From an uncultured Lachnospiraceae bacterium (lineage in GTDB: Bacteria; Bacillota_A; Clostridia; Lachnospirales; Lachnospiraceae), in the NCBI GenBank assembly GCA_947564305.1, contig CANOBT010000006.1:1-64000 (forward strand): 64,000 nucleotides of DNA. Direction: 5' to 3'. Made by a program: the position numbers and the translations under genes. The notes beneath the pieces are model-generated. The model was not told where the DNA came from. It saw nothing but the letters and a program-made list of their open reading frames with translations, and ran no database searches. Positions 27,853-37,445 of this stretch are shown one piece after another; within the stretch, counting starts at the first letter, position 1, and each line of letters starts with the position of its first letter.

Positions 27853-29139
27853 TTATTCTTCCACCGCTGCGTCAGCAATCAGTGTGATTGCATCCTGAAC
27901 AACAATGTTCTCCTTCAATTCTTCTATCCGTGCTTCTCCCATGTTCTCTTTCAGCTTCTCCACTTCCATATTGTAAGTGTCAGCCATCTTCTGCAGTTCT
28001 TCTTCCAGACGTTCCTCGGATACCTGGATATTCTCTGCCTTGGCAACCGCTTCAAGAGTCAGTCTTGTCCGAATGTTCTTCATTGCCTGCTTTTCGAGGT
28101 CCTGCTTCATCCGTTCATCTGAAAGTCCTGTCATCTGGTAATACATTTCCTTCGTCATACCCTGCATCTGCAGACGGTAGGACATATCATCCTGCATCTG
28201 CCTTACCTGCAGATCAACCATCGGCTGCGGAATATCCATCTCTGCATTCTCTGTCGCCTGCTCTACGGACTGATCCTCTACGCTTTCGCGTGCCTCTGCT
28301 GTCTTCCTGTCAACAAGCTTTTTCTCAACTTCTACCCTGTATTCCTCCATAGTCTCGCATTCTGATACCTCAGAAGCGAACTCGTCATCCAACTCCGGCA
28401 GTTCTCTTTCCTTAATCGCCTTGATCGTACATTTAAATACAGCTGGTTTGCCGGCCAGTTCTTTCGCATGATAATCTTCCGGGAATGTCACATTGACTTC
28501 CATCTCTTTGTCAATTTCCGCACCAATCAATTGCTCTTCAAATCCAGGGATAAAGGAACCAGATCCGATAGTCAGCGGATAATCTGTACTCTTTCCGCCT
28601 TCAAAAGCTTCTCCATCTACAAATCCTTCAAAATCCAGTGTAACCATGTCCTTATCCTGAACAGCACGGTCTGTCACATCCACAGTACGTCCATTGCGCT
28701 CACGTTCCCTCTGGATCTCTGCATCTACATCTTCCTGTGTGACTTCTACTGAAATCTTATCCACTTTAAGGCCTTTATATTCACCCAATGTTACTTCCGG
28801 CTTTACAGCAACTTCTGCGGTAAAGATGAATGGCTGCCCCTTTTCCATCTGAACGACATCAATCGCCGGTTGGGATACGATATCCAAATCACACTCGTCA
28901 TATGCCTTTCCATAATGCTCCGGAATCATACGATTCACTGCTTCATCATAAAATATCTCCGGACCATACATCTTCTCCACCATCTGGCGCGGAACTTTTC
29001 CTTTTCTGAAACCTGGTATGGAAATTCTCTTACGCTCCTTCAGATATGCAGCCTGAAGCGCCTTCTCCACGTCCTCCGCAGCAACCTCGATCGTAAGCTT
29101 TGCCATATTATGCTCTAACTTTTCTACCTGTAGACTCAT
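27853..29139 (-). CDS. tig: Trigger factor (ribosome-associated chaperone)
   Basis: 428 residues: an N-terminal ribosome-binding domain with signature GFRKGKVPRQM, a central FKBP-type peptidyl-prolyl isomerase domain (about 150-240, DMVTLDFEGFVDGEAFEGG) and a helical C-terminal chaperone domain. It binds nascent chains at the ribosome exit. AGGAGGATAATTAAGAA precedes the ATG. It heads the tig-clpP-clpX(-lon-engB) series, a conserved Firmicutes arrangement. Confidence 0.97.
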   Translation of the reverse strand: MSLQVEKLEHNMAKLTIEVAAEDVEKALQAAYLKERKRISIPGFRKGKVPRQMVEKMYGPEIFYDEAVNRMIPEHYGKAYDECDLDIVSQPAIDVVQMEKGQPFIFTAEVAVKPEVTLGEYKGLKVDKISVEVTQEDVDAEIQRERERNGRTVDVTDRAVQDKDMVTLDFEGFVDGEAFEGGKSTDYPLTIGSGSFIPGFEEQLIGAEIDKEMEVNVTFPEDYHAKELAGKPAVFKCTIKAIKERELPELDDEFASEVSECETMEEYRVEVEKKLVDRKTAEARESVEDQSVEQATENAEMDIPQPMVDLQVRQMQDDMSYRLQMQGMTKEMYYQMTGLSDERMKQDLEKQAMKNIRTRLTLEAVAKAENIQVSEERLEEELQKMADTYNMEVEKLKENMGEARIEELKENIVVQDAITLIADAAVEE

Positions 29140-29230
29140 TTCTTAATTATCCTCCTTGACATTTGTAATCAATTTGCACGGCAAATCGATTGCCGGTCAT
29201 GCACGGGCATACGCCCACAATCATTAAACA

Positions 29231-29259
29231 AGTATAGCACAAGAGTCCCCTGATTACCA
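29231..29259 (-). promoter_or_regulatory. Promoter for tig
   Basis: On the minus strand an extended -10, TGC-TATACT (hexamer at 29231-29236), lies 17 nt from TGGTAA (29254-29259). Between it and the gene is the near-palindrome CGGCAA(A)TCGATTGCCG (29178-29194), a possible operator or mRNA hairpin. Confidence 0.5.
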
Positions 29260-29279
29260 GCACTTTTTATAACGGCACT

Positions 29280-29825
29280 TCAATAGATGATTGAGCGCCC
29301 TATTTCCTCCGCCTTCTCTTCTCCGCACAGTAGCCCGGTAAGCTTCAGCGCAAATGGAATCGCTGTCCCCATTCCGCGGCTCGTAATCAGATGCCCATCC
29401 ACGCAAACCGCATCCTGCACCACATCCGCTCCTTCTAACTTCTCTTCAAAAGAAGGATAGCAGCAGGCTTTACGCCCTTTTAAAATTCCGAGTCCGCCCA
29501 GAATACTCGGCGCCGCACAGATTGCCCCAATATACTGACCTTGCTCATGATGGGCCTCCAATAGCGCTCTGAGTCCCTTATGCTCCCTGAGATGGTTGGT
29601 TCCCGGCATTCCTCCTGGAAGAACCAACATATCTGTCTGTGTAAAATCCATTTCCTCAAATAAGAAATCTGCCTGCACCTCAATCTGGTGAGACCCATGG
29701 ATTGTTTTTTCTCCGGTAATAGACACCGTATCCACCTGAACTCCTGCCCTGCGAAGGATATCTACTACTGTAAGTCCTTCAATTTCTTCAAATCCGTCTG
29801 CTAAAAAAACACTGACTGTTTTCAT
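29280..29825 (-). CDS. DJ-1/PfpI family protein
   Basis: A 181-residue class I glutamine amidotransferase-like fold. It has the nucleophile elbow Cys in GAICAAPSIL and the conserved Glu near the N-terminus (FEEIEG). DJ-1 relatives act as deglycases, chaperones or oxidative-stress proteins; the substrate here is unknown. The ATG at 29825 overlaps the thrC stop (ATGA-type overlap), so it is translationally coupled to threonine synthase. The 16-residue longer frame is rejected because it runs inside thrC. Confidence 0.88.
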   Translation of the reverse strand: MKTVSVFLADGFEEIEGLTVVDILRRAGVQVDTVSITGEKTIHGSHQIEVQADFLFEEMDFTQTDMLVLPGGMPGTNHLREHKGLRALLEAHHEQGQYIGAICAAPSILGGLGILKGRKACCYPSFEEKLEGADVVQDAVCVDGHLITSRGMGTAIPFALKLTGLLCGEEKAEEIGRSIIY

Positions 29826-31309
29826 ATGTCCAATATCTCCTTCACGGTCTCTTTCATCTGATCTGCGTCGCATTCCCTTGTATGCAGAATCTCTGCATTG
29901 CGGATTTCCTCAATCGCATTCGGCACCTGCGTCCGTGAAACCTTTTCCAGTTCATCTATCAACTTAAATTCATCCATAGACTCGTATTTTCCGTCAATCG
30001 CACCCATTACGCTTTTGACAAATTTATAAGGACTGGCCGTAGAAGCAATCAGAGCCTTTTTATTATCACTGCCGCTTTCCCTGTAGGTCCTGCACACATG
30101 AGATGCCACCGCGGTATGCGTATCCATCACATAGCCGGTAGAATTGTAGGTATCCCGAATGGCTGCCTTTGTCTCCTCTTCTGTCGCAAATCCGCCCACA
30201 AAGTCGGAAAGCTGCTCTTTCATCTCCGGAGTAATCTCATATCTGCCCTCGGACTTCAATGCCTCCATCAGCTCCCGGTCTTTCCCGTCATCCTGTCCGG
30301 CAATCGCATAAATCAGCCTTTCCAGATTACTGGAAATCAGAATATCCATAGATGGTGATGAGGTCAGCACAAACTCCCGGTTCCTGTCATATGTCCCTGT
30401 CCGGAAGAAATCAAACAATACTTTATTCTCATTAGAAGCACAGATCAGTTTCGCAATCGGCACTCCCATCTGCTTTGCATAGTAAGCAGCCAAAATATTT
30501 CCAAAGTTTCCGGTTGGCACTGTCACATTGATTTCTTCTCCTGATGCAATCTCTCCGTTTTCCAAAAGCTTTGCATAGGCATAGACATAGTACACTACCT
30601 GAGGAACCAGACGTCCGATATTAATGGAATTTGCAGAAGAGAATTGATAGCCTTTCTCTGCCATCTCTCTTTCCAGTTCCTTATCTTCAAACAACGCCTT
30701 CACACCGCTCTGTGCATTGTCGAAATTGCCGTGGATCGCCACGACCGCCGTATTGCTTCCCTTCTGAGTCACCATTTGAAGCTCCTGGACCCTGCTGACT
30801 CCGTTTTTCGGATAAAATACAATAATCCGTGTTCCCGGTACATCCGCGAACCCTGCCAGAGCCGCTTTTCCAGTATCTCCAGAGGTGGCTGTCAGTATGA
30901 CAATCTCATTCTCCACATGATTTTTTTTCGCTGACGTAGTCAGAAGATGCGGCAAAATGGAAAGTGCCATATCTTTGAACGCAATCGTTGCACCGTGGAA
31001 CAGCTCCAAATGATAAGTATCTCCCACCTTTACCAATGGTGCAATTACTTCCGTATCAAACTTCGAATCATAGGCGCTGTCAATGCAGTGCTTTAACTCT
31101 TCCTCCGTGAAATCCGTCAGGAACCGCTTCATCACTTCATAAGCAGTCTCCTGATAGGACATTCCCTTCAGCTCTTCCATTGTCACATCCAGTTTCGGCA
31201 CAGACACCGGCACAAATAATCCTCCATCTTCTGCCAGCCCTTTCAGGATTGCCTCTGAAGCCGTTACCGTATTCTTTGCATCACGTGTACTTTTATATAG
31301 TAGATTCAT
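29822..31309 (-). CDS. thrC: Threonine synthase
   Basis: Converts O-phosphohomoserine to threonine using PLP. The 495-residue long form has the PLP Lys in GATIAFKDMALS, the phosphate-binding ATSGDTGKAALAG and VPTGNFGNILAAYYAK. The start lies 4 nt after the leuD stop, with AGAGGG inside the leuD end as binding site. The stop overlaps the DJ-1-like gene. The substrate pathway also needs asd, found 11 kb away at 42579. Confidence 0.96.
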   Translation of the reverse strand: MNLLYKSTRDAKNTVTASEAILKGLAEDGGLFVPVSVPKLDVTMEELKGMSYQETAYEVMKRFLTDFTEEELKHCIDSAYDSKFDTEVIAPLVKVGDTYHLELFHGATIAFKDMALSILPHLLTTSAKKNHVENEIVILTATSGDTGKAALAGFADVPGTRIIVFYPKNGVSRVQELQMVTQKGSNTAVVAIHGNFDNAQSGVKALFEDKELEREMAEKGYQFSSANSINIGRLVPQVVYYVYAYAKLLENGEIASGEEINVTVPTGNFGNILAAYYAKQMGVPIAKLICASNENKVLFDFFRTGTYDRNREFVLTSSPSMDILISSNLERLIYAIAGQDDGKDRELMEALKSEGRYEITPEMKEQLSDFVGGFATEEETKAAIRDTYNSTGYVMDTHTAVASHVCRTYRESGSDNKKALIASTASPYKFVKSVMGAIDGKYESMDEFKLIDELEKVSRTQVPNAIEEIRNAEILHTRECDADQMKETVKEILDI

Positions 31310-31313
31310 ATCA

Positions 31314-31820
31314 TCAACCCTCTGCTTTTTCCGCTTTTTTGCGGTTCGTATATTTCACCAGTCCGCCGGCTGCAATCAGCTTCTGCATAAACTCCGGAAA
31401 TGCCTGCCCCTGAAACTCTGTACCCTTTGTCCGGTTATAAATCTTTCCACTGTCAAAATCCACTTCCACTTCGTCCCCGGCTTCAATGCCTTTAGCAGCC
31501 TCCGGACATTCGATAATCGGCAACCCAATATTAATCGCATTTCTATAGAAGATACGCGCAAATGTCTCCGCAATCACGCAGCTTACTCCTGCTGTTTTCA
31601 AACACAACGGCGCATGCTCTCTGGAAGAACCGCAGCCAAAATTTTTATTTGCCACAATCAAGTCACCAGGCTGAACCTTTTTCACAAAGTCCGGGTCAAT
31701 ATCCACCATCGCGTGGCTTGCCAGTTCTTGTGCATCAAAGGAATTCAAGTATCTTGCCGGAATGATTACATCTGTGTCTACATTATCTCCATATTTAAAA
31801 ACGTGCCCCAATGCTTTCAT
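31314..31820 (-). CDS. leuD: 3-isopropylmalate dehydratase small subunit
   Basis: The small subunit of the leucine-pathway isomerase, 168 residues. It has the swivelling-domain motifs [16 protein letters not shown] and [13 protein letters not shown], and the arrangement is the short archaeal/clostridial type. The start codon overlaps the leuC stop by 4 nt, so the subunits are coupled. thrC follows 4 nt after. Confidence 0.96.
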   Translation of the reverse strand: MKALGHVFKYGDNVDTDVIIPARYLNSFDAQELASHAMVDIDPDFVKKVQPGDLIVANKNFGCGSSREHAPLCLKTAGVSCVIAETFARIFYRNAINIGLPIIECPEAAKGIEAGDEVEVDFDSGKIYNRTKGTEFQGQAFPEFMQKLIAAGGLVKYTNRKKAEKAEG

Positions 31821-33094
31821 GCTTTGTCACCTACTTTCTCCGGATTTGCAATACAACCTGCAATCGCGCTGGCCGCCGCCACTTCCGGGGAAGCCAGATA
31901 AATCAAAGAATCTACATGTCCCATACGTCCGACAAAATTCCGGTTCGTTGTGGAGACACATTTTTCTCCTGCTGCCATAACGCCCATATGTCCGCCCATA
32001 CATGGACCGCAGCTCGGTGTATTCACCGCGCAGCCTGCGTCAATGAAAATATCAACCAGCCCTTCTGCGATACACTGCTTGTAAATCTTCTGTGTAGCCG
32101 GAACTACCATCACCCTGACGTCCGGATGCACGGTATGTCCTTTGAGGATTGCAGCCGCCTTCCTCATATCCTCCATACGTCCATTGGTGCAAGATCCAAT
32201 GACAACCTGATCGATTTTAATCGGCTCCATCGCCTCCACCTCGTCAATGGTTTTTGCATTGCCCGGAAGGTGTGGGAACGCAACAGTGGGACGCACTTCA
32301 TCCAGATGAATCTCTACAACCTCGTCATACTCCGCGTCCTCATCTGCCGAGTAGATGTGATATTCCTTCTTAGAATGTTCCTTAATATAAGCCTCCGCCT
32401 GTTCATCTACCGGGAAGATTCCGTTTTTCGCACCAGCCTCAATCGCCATGTTCGCCATCGTAAACCGATCGTCCATAGACAGATTCGCGATTCCGTCTCC
32501 TGTAAACTCCATGGATTTGTAGAGTGCTCCATCCACGCCAATCTTTCCGATAATATGGATGATAATATCCTTTCCACTCACATACGGTCCCGGTTTCCCT
32601 GTCAGCACAAACTTAATCGCACTGGGGACTTTAAACCACAATTCTCCCATCGCCATTCCCGTTGCGATATCCGTCGTACCCACGCCCGTAGAAAATGCGC
32701 CCAACGCACCGTATGTACAAGTATGAGAGTCCGCTCCAATAATACATTCACCTGCGGTGACTACGCCTGCCTCCGGCAGAATCGCATGCTCCACTCCGGA
32801 TTTCCCCTGTTCAAAGAACCAGCTCAAACCCTGGTCCTTTGCGAATTCACGGATTGCTTTTGAATTCTCAGCCGATTTGATATCCTTATTCGGTGTAAAA
32901 TGATCTGGTACAAGAACCACTTTGTCTTTATCGTATACTTTTTCTGCCATCTCCCTGAAAATAGGCAGTGCCATCGGTCCGGTAATATCGTTGGCCATCA
33001 CCACATCTAACTTCGCTTCTATCAATTGACCCGCTGATACAGAATCAAGCCCGGCATGGGCTGCCAATATTTTCTGCGTCATCGTCATTCCCAT
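31817..33094 (-). CDS. leuC: 3-isopropylmalate dehydratase large subunit
   Basis: The [4Fe-4S] aconitase-family large subunit, 425 residues. The cluster-binding cysteines lie in [12 protein letters not shown] and [10 protein letters not shown], with [11 protein letters not shown] upstream. It isomerises 2- to 3-isopropylmalate with LeuD. The start at 33094 has AAAGGAGGATGTCATA before it; further ATGs follow closely. No leuA or leuB is present in the window. A stable hairpin sits in its leader. Confidence 0.97.
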   Translation of the reverse strand: MGMTMTQKILAAHAGLDSVSAGQLIEAKLDVVMANDITGPMALPIFREMAEKVYDKDKVVLVPDHFTPNKDIKSAENSKAIREFAKDQGLSWFFEQGKSGVEHAILPEAGVVTAGECIIGADSHTCTYGALGAFSTGVGTTDIATGMAMGELWFKVPSAIKFVLTGKPGPYVSGKDIIIHIIGKIGVDGALYKSMEFTGDGIANLSMDDRFTMANMAIEAGAKNGIFPVDEQAEAYIKEHSKKEYHIYSADEDAEYDEVVEIHLDEVRPTVAFPHLPGNAKTIDEVEAMEPIKIDQVVIGSCTNGRMEDMRKAAAILKGHTVHPDVRVMVVPATQKIYKQCIAEGLVDIFIDAGCAVNTPSCGPCMGGHMGVMAAGEKCVSTTNRNFVGRMGHVDSLIYLASPEVAAASAIAGCIANPEKVGDKA

Positions 33095-33116
33095 TATGAC
33101 ATCCTCCTTTATTCAT

Positions 33117-33174
33117 GTGCTCCCGGAAATTTTAAAACCTATATTTTCCGGCCATTTCCGAGAGCACTCTTTTT
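33117..33174. promoter_or_regulatory. Stem-loop in leuC leader / plus-strand terminator-like
   Basis: GTGCTCCCGGAAAT pairs with ATTTCCGAGAGCAC, 14 bp with one G-U pair. On the plus strand TCTTTTTTC follows, the shape of an intrinsic terminator. On the minus strand the stem ends just before the leuC ribosome binding site. It may be a leader element for leuC or mark the end of the surface-protein transcript. Confidence 0.5.
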
Positions 33175-33231
33175 TCTGTCTGCTATTCTAACACACAATT
33201 CTGGGAAAGAAAAGCAGAAAGTGAAGGAATC

Positions 33232-36200
33232 TCACCCGATTTTCCTCCTGGCCGCTGCAAAAAGCACTCCAAAGGACAGCACCAACAGGATGAGTGCCGG
33301 GAGAATCCCCAGCGTATCTCCTGTCTTCACCGTTTTTACTGGTTTCTCATTTCCATTGCCGATATTTACAACGGTATCTTCTTTCTCCGGCTCTTCCTCC
33401 TCCGGTTCATGAAATCTTACAGTCTGCTCCTCATAGTTGATATCCTTATGAACTGCCACCTCTTCACCGTCCTGAGTCACACTCTCATAAGCCACGGCTG
33501 TTTTTCCGGCCAGCGCAGATGCATCAAATTCAAAGGTCACATCCACAGTTCCGGACTCTTCCTGCGGCGTAAATGTCGTCTTTGCGGTAATTTCTTTTCC
33601 GTCCTGCAGAAGCGGTGCTTCCGTCTCCTTATCCATTAGAATCCCTTCCACCGTATACTCCTGTCCGGCAGTCAGATTGGAATAAAATACCGAGTCCACT
33701 ATCACCGTATCATCCTGTGCATTGGCATCCCGGCTATTTGTTTTGACGTCCTTGGCTATAGTACGAACCATTGGAAAATACACGGTCTGATCCTCATCCT
33801 GAATATCTGCATGGACAGCGTAAGTTTTGCCGTTTCTTTCCAGTCTTTCATAGGCAACCACTGTCTTTCCTTCCAGCAGAGAGCCGTCAAATGTAAAGAG
33901 CACCTCCACTTTCCCATTCTTTTCCCTGGGAACAAACTTGGTCTCAGAAGTCACATCCTGCCCCGCCGCGTCTTTTACGATTTGTTCCGTCTCCTTATCC
34001 ATCAATTTCCCAATCAATGTATATTCCTGTCCGACCTTTAGATTCTCATAAGACACGGTATCCACAATCGAAACCTCTTCCTCCGCCACAATCGAATTCA
34101 TCCCCGACTTTGCATCCCCTGCCTTTGTCCCAATCTTTGGGAAATGGATGGTCTGTTCTTCATCTTCTATATCCTTGTGCTCCGCAATCTTTTCTGCCTT
34201 GCTGTATAATTCCTCGAAAATGACCACATCCGAACCGCCAAGGCCGGACGCATCAAACGAGCACTCAATCTCCGCGATTCCGGCGGTTGCAGCTGCGGTA
34301 AATTTCTTTTCCGCAGTCACTTTGTTTCCTTCCTCGTCCACAATCTGTTCTCCGGTAGATTTATTCACTGGTATACATTTCAGCAAATATTCCTCTTTTT
34401 CCTTTAAGCCGCTGTAAATCACAGTATCCACGATTGTCACATCTCCGGCAGCCCCATAGTGGTCTCCCGTAGCCACATTTCTTGCACTCGTAGAGATTGC
34501 AGGGGTACCTTCCTCTGGTCCTTTATTTTCCAGATTTCCCAGATTCACGATGGCACGGTCCTTATAAATAACGAACGTCGTTTTCAACATAATCTTGCCT
34601 TCATTGGCATCCCCTGGAATCTCCTCCAACTCATAGGTATCATAGGGAAGCGCCCCCAGATTATCATTAACCGATGCCTGGTTTGCAAGTTTATCGGCTC
34701 CGAACCACAATCCGTCCTCTTTTCCGCCCTGATTGGTATTATGAGAATGCTTATTCCAGTCAGTCACAGAACAATAATAGCCATTTTCATCTGTCGTGAT
34801 CAAATGAGACTCTCCGGTAGTCACGCTTGTCACTTTAAACTGCACGCCCCGCATCACATCCTGTGTCTCCGAGTCAATCTTCCGTAATTCAAAATCACCT
34901 CGTTTCACCTGATTCTCGATGGAATTCTCTTCCTCTGTCAGTTCCACCATTTCTCCGTCTTTTGTAATCATAAACTCCCTGCACAGCACGCCTTCTTCCA
35001 GATATCCTTCCGGTGCGCCGGTCTCAATAATCCGGTATTTTCCAAATGGAAGCAGATTATTTTCCGTCTGTGCAATTCCAAGAAGATTCGAGCGTATGCT
35101 CGCCACCTCTTCATTTCTTCCATAGGATTTTCCATCCACAAGCACCGCATTCTCATTCAAATTTACGATAGTAAATACCGTATTTTCAAAGCTTGCACCA
35201 CCAAGAGGCCCGCATGCCTTAGTCTCAAAATCCCGCTTCCGAATCCTCACACCGCCGCGAATGACTTTGTCATAGATGGTATATTTATTTCCCCCAATCA
35301 AAGAAACCTTATTTCCCTGCTCCCGAATTTGAGAAATATACGGGCCGGTGATTTTCTCTTCGTTTCCGCCCGCCTGCAGGTATGCGCCCTCCAGCAAATA
35401 CCCGTCAGGCGCTTTTGTCTCCTCAATCGCAATTGTTCCCAAAGGCAGCACCACTTTTCCGTCAGACATGTAAAATTCATCTCCTGATACCTTATGCCTT
35501 TCATCCAATAAAGCACGGTATCTCAAAGGTCCTCCTTCAGGGTCCACCATGTCTTTCGTCTCCAACACCCAGGTTCTAGCAGGTGCCGCCGGTAAAGTAT
35601 TGTTCTCGTAATACCCTTGATAATATTTCACCGTAAACTGTGCGCCGGCAAACGAGGCATTCCCTTGGTGTGTGACTGTTTCCGTCTCCTGATCCTTCTT
35701 CGTTATTTCCAACTCTGCCGGCACTGATTCCGGCACATCACTGACCTTCACCAGAGTCTCCGCCCCTGCATTAACATGGACAGGATAAATAGTAGAATTC
35801 CTGCGATACGCTTTCGGCGCCTTGATTTCTTTCACCCAGTAATCCCCTTCCGTCAATTCCACGGAATCACTTTCTCCCGTCTCATTCGTGACAAATGAGC
35901 TCACCTGCTGGGTACAGGCGGCGTCTACATAAATCCCGTATTCCGCTCCGCCTAAAGAATAGCAGGAATTCCCGTCCGTCACAGAAGGATTGGCGGAACT
36001 TTTATACAACCTTGCTCTCCCATCGATGGGTCCGGAATATTCCAGCCACACGATGTCCTGCCTGTCATTATACGCCACATAAACCGTATACTCCTGGAAA
36101 ATCGCAGTCTGGGACTTTCCACTGTTCATCTGCTCCTCAAGAGCGGTCCGCATAGCCGTAATCTGCTGATTTGTAAGCCCGTTCGTCTCTCCCGTATACT

Positions 36201-36957
36201 CGACCCCAATCATGGCATGTACATAAGGGTATGGGTCAGCCACACCCCCGAACAAGGCAGAAGCCTCTTTTGCCCACGGTCCGTCCGCACCAAACATCAG
36301 CGCCATCTTAATCCGATCATTGTCTAACCGAGATACCTGATAGTGTCCGGATGGGGTCTGTTTATTCGGCTGAGCACAATATCCCATGTAATTTCCCTTA
36401 TCTGTCAAGACATAGAATTCATTGGTGACCCAGCTCCCGTAATTATGCTGCGTCCCCGGCGTAATCGTACAGTCCGAACCCACCGTAGAAAAGAGCATGA
36501 TTCCATCCTCACTCATGACATACGCGGTCCCATAATCTCCGACAGCATACCTTCTGCCAATTGGCGGACTATCTGGCGTTTGAGTCTCCTCTTTTTCCTC
36601 CGAATCCTGCCCGGAAGTGTCACCCACTGTTGTATCCTCCGAATAAAAATAAATATTGTTCCCGTTGTTTTCTTCCTCCTTTTCTGTCTGCTTCTGAGAC
36701 GTTTCCTGCTGCGCCCCATCCGCTGCTTCTTCGCCTTGCAGCTCTGTATTCTGCATCTCTTCGTTTTGATGTGTTGGGCTTTGCTGCATTCCGTTGTGTG
36801 TATTTTTTCCTTCTGTTATATTTTCTACTGCCTGCTCCTCCATCTGCTCCTCCGCCCGCACGGAAACAGCACTTGCCGTCACCATACAGCTAAAAATCAG
36901 TAGAAACGCAACCGCTGTGCGTAATGCCTCTGTCACACGTTTTCCTCTTCGCTCCAT
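33232..36957 (-). CDS. Giant VaFE/SpaA cell-wall surface protein
   Basis: 1241 residues. The signal peptide cuts near SVRA-EE (35/36). A Glu/Gln-rich stretch runs to ~130. A thioester-like domain follows with Cys194 in GYCAQPN, but the usual TQxA partner motif reads VHAM, so bond formation is uncertain. Collagen-binding B/SpaA-type domains (~330-800) contain E-box-like FAIEETKAPDGYLLEG-style blocks. Three VaFE repeats (~817-1180) end in VIFEE or VAYE plus HxDIxDEEQTVxFP. The tail is KTGDT (1211-1215), a hydrophobic helix and RRK, a sortase signal of the clostridial (P/V)xTGD kind. It is a predicted adhesin or pilus-like protein with isopeptide cross-links. No sortase gene is nearby. Confidence 0.88.
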   Translation of the reverse strand: MERRGKRVTEALRTAVAFLLIFSCMVTASAVSVRAEEQMEEQAVENITEGKNTHNGMQQSPTHQNEEMQNTELQGEEAADGAQQETSQKQTEKEEENNGNNIYFYSEDTTVGDTSGQDSEEKEETQTPDSPPIGRRYAVGDYGTAYVMSEDGIMLFSTVGSDCTITPGTQHNYGSWVTNEFYVLTDKGNYMGYCAQPNKQTPSGHYQVSRLDNDRIKMALMFGADGPWAKEASALFGGVADPYPYVHAMIGVEYTGETNGLTNQQITAMRTALEEQMNSGKSQTAIFQEYTVYVAYNDRQDIVWLEYSGPIDGRARLYKSSANPSVTDGNSCYSLGGAEYGIYVDAACTQQVSSFVTNETGESDSVELTEGDYWVKEIKAPKAYRRNSTIYPVHVNAGAETLVKVSDVPESVPAELEITKKDQETETVTHQGNASFAGAQFTVKYYQGYYENNTLPAAPARTWVLETKDMVDPEGGPLRYRALLDERHKVSGDEFYMSDGKVVLPLGTIAIEETKAPDGYLLEGAYLQAGGNEEKITGPYISQIREQGNKVSLIGGNKYTIYDKVIRGGVRIRKRDFETKACGPLGGASFENTVFTIVNLNENAVLVDGKSYGRNEEVASIRSNLLGIAQTENNLLPFGKYRIIETGAPEGYLEEGVLCREFMITKDGEMVELTEEENSIENQVKRGDFELRKIDSETQDVMRGVQFKVTSVTTGESHLITTDENGYYCSVTDWNKHSHNTNQGGKEDGLWFGADKLANQASVNDNLGALPYDTYELEEIPGDANEGKIMLKTTFVIYKDRAIVNLGNLENKGPEEGTPAISTSARNVATGDHYGAAGDVTIVDTVIYSGLKEKEEYLLKCIPVNKSTGEQIVDEEGNKVTAEKKFTAAATAGIAEIECSFDASGLGGSDVVIFEELYSKAEKIAEHKDIEDEEQTIHFPKIGTKAGDAKSGMNSIVAEEEVSIVDTVSYENLKVGQEYTLIGKLMDKETEQIVKDAAGQDVTSETKFVPREKNGKVEVLFTFDGSLLEGKTVVAYERLERNGKTYAVHADIQDEDQTVYFPMVRTIAKDVKTNSRDANAQDDTVIVDSVFYSNLTAGQEYTVEGILMDKETEAPLLQDGKEITAKTTFTPQEESGTVDVTFEFDASALAGKTAVAYESVTQDGEEVAVHKDINYEEQTVRFHEPEEEEPEKEDTVVNIGNGNEKPVKTVKTGDTLGILPALILLVLSFGVLFAAARRKIG
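33400..34510 (-). repeat. Three tandem VaFE repeats in the surface-protein gene
   Basis: Each ~120-codon unit carries a block like VTIVDTVxYxxLxxGxEY, KETE or KSTGE, and a closing VxxE plus HxDIxDEEQTVxFP. They encode serial Ig-like stalk domains. Confidence 0.8.
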
Positions 36958-37036
36958 ACTCTTTCTCCTCCATACAAATACCCATTTCGTCCGTGTACCT
37001 GTACCGGAGCAGCGCCACTAAGGAACCCCTGATAAA

Positions 37037-37089
37037 GAACTGCAGAAAAATAAGTCATACATATTGACCTGAGTATTTTTCTACAGTTC
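37037..37089. repeat. Stem-loop with 16-bp arms
   Basis: GAACTGCAGAAAAATA and TATTTTTCTACAGTTC pair with a single mismatch around a 21-nt loop. On the minus strand TTTATC follows. It may be a terminator-like hairpin or part of a small dispersed element. Confidence 0.55.
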
Positions 37090-37385
37090 CCGACCCAAAA
37101 ATACTCCCCCCTTCCTGAAGTGTTATGACTCGCGACCGCATTTTTTCTATCAGCCGAGTAAAATGTTTCAAAAATGCCAAAGCACACATATTTTCACGCG
37201 CGTATAATTCCATATGTCTGCTGTTTACGTAAATCACAACCTTAAAATCATCTACATAGCTATGTCCTCGTTTTTGGATAATGGGATGATGTTCCCAATG
37301 AAATAAGATATGTCCTTAGACGAGTAACTTGATGATAAACTATGAAAAAGGATTTGTCAATATTTTTTTAACTCCTCAATATCAA

Positions 37386-37414
37386 TTGAGAAAAATAAAT
37401 TTTTATGATATCAT
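37386..37414 (+). promoter_or_regulatory. Promoter of the restriction-modification operon
   Basis: TTGAGA (37386-37391) and TATCAT (37409-37414) are 17 nt apart, about 30 nt before the first ATG. The -35 overlaps CTCAAT-ATCA-ATTGAG (37375-37390), a perfect 6-bp-arm inverted repeat that could bind a regulator. Confidence 0.6.
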
Positions 37415-37445
37415 GGCATCATAATAAAATACAGAGGACAGTAAA

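Larger units (their letters stand above)
36958..37445. other. 488-bp gap between surface protein and restriction island
   Basis: It contains the surface-protein leader, a long stem-loop (37037-37089), an AT-rich section and the vsr promoter. Two out-of-frame minus-strand reading frames (36933-37237) are overlapping, lack ribosome sites and read as non-coding repeat sequence. Confidence 0.6.

Noticed and set aside
31811..32863. 350-codon plus-strand frame
   Set aside because: Antisense to leuC; no ribosome site or family match.
33095..33231. T-box or leucine attenuator ahead of leuC
   Set aside because: The conserved T-box element (GGGTGG-ACCGCG type) and a Leu-codon leader peptide were looked for and not seen; only a hairpin is present.
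36933..37237. Two overlapping minus-strand frames upstream of the surface-protein gene
   Set aside because: They overlap each other out of frame, include the hairpin and lack ribosome sites; read as non-coding or relic sequence.
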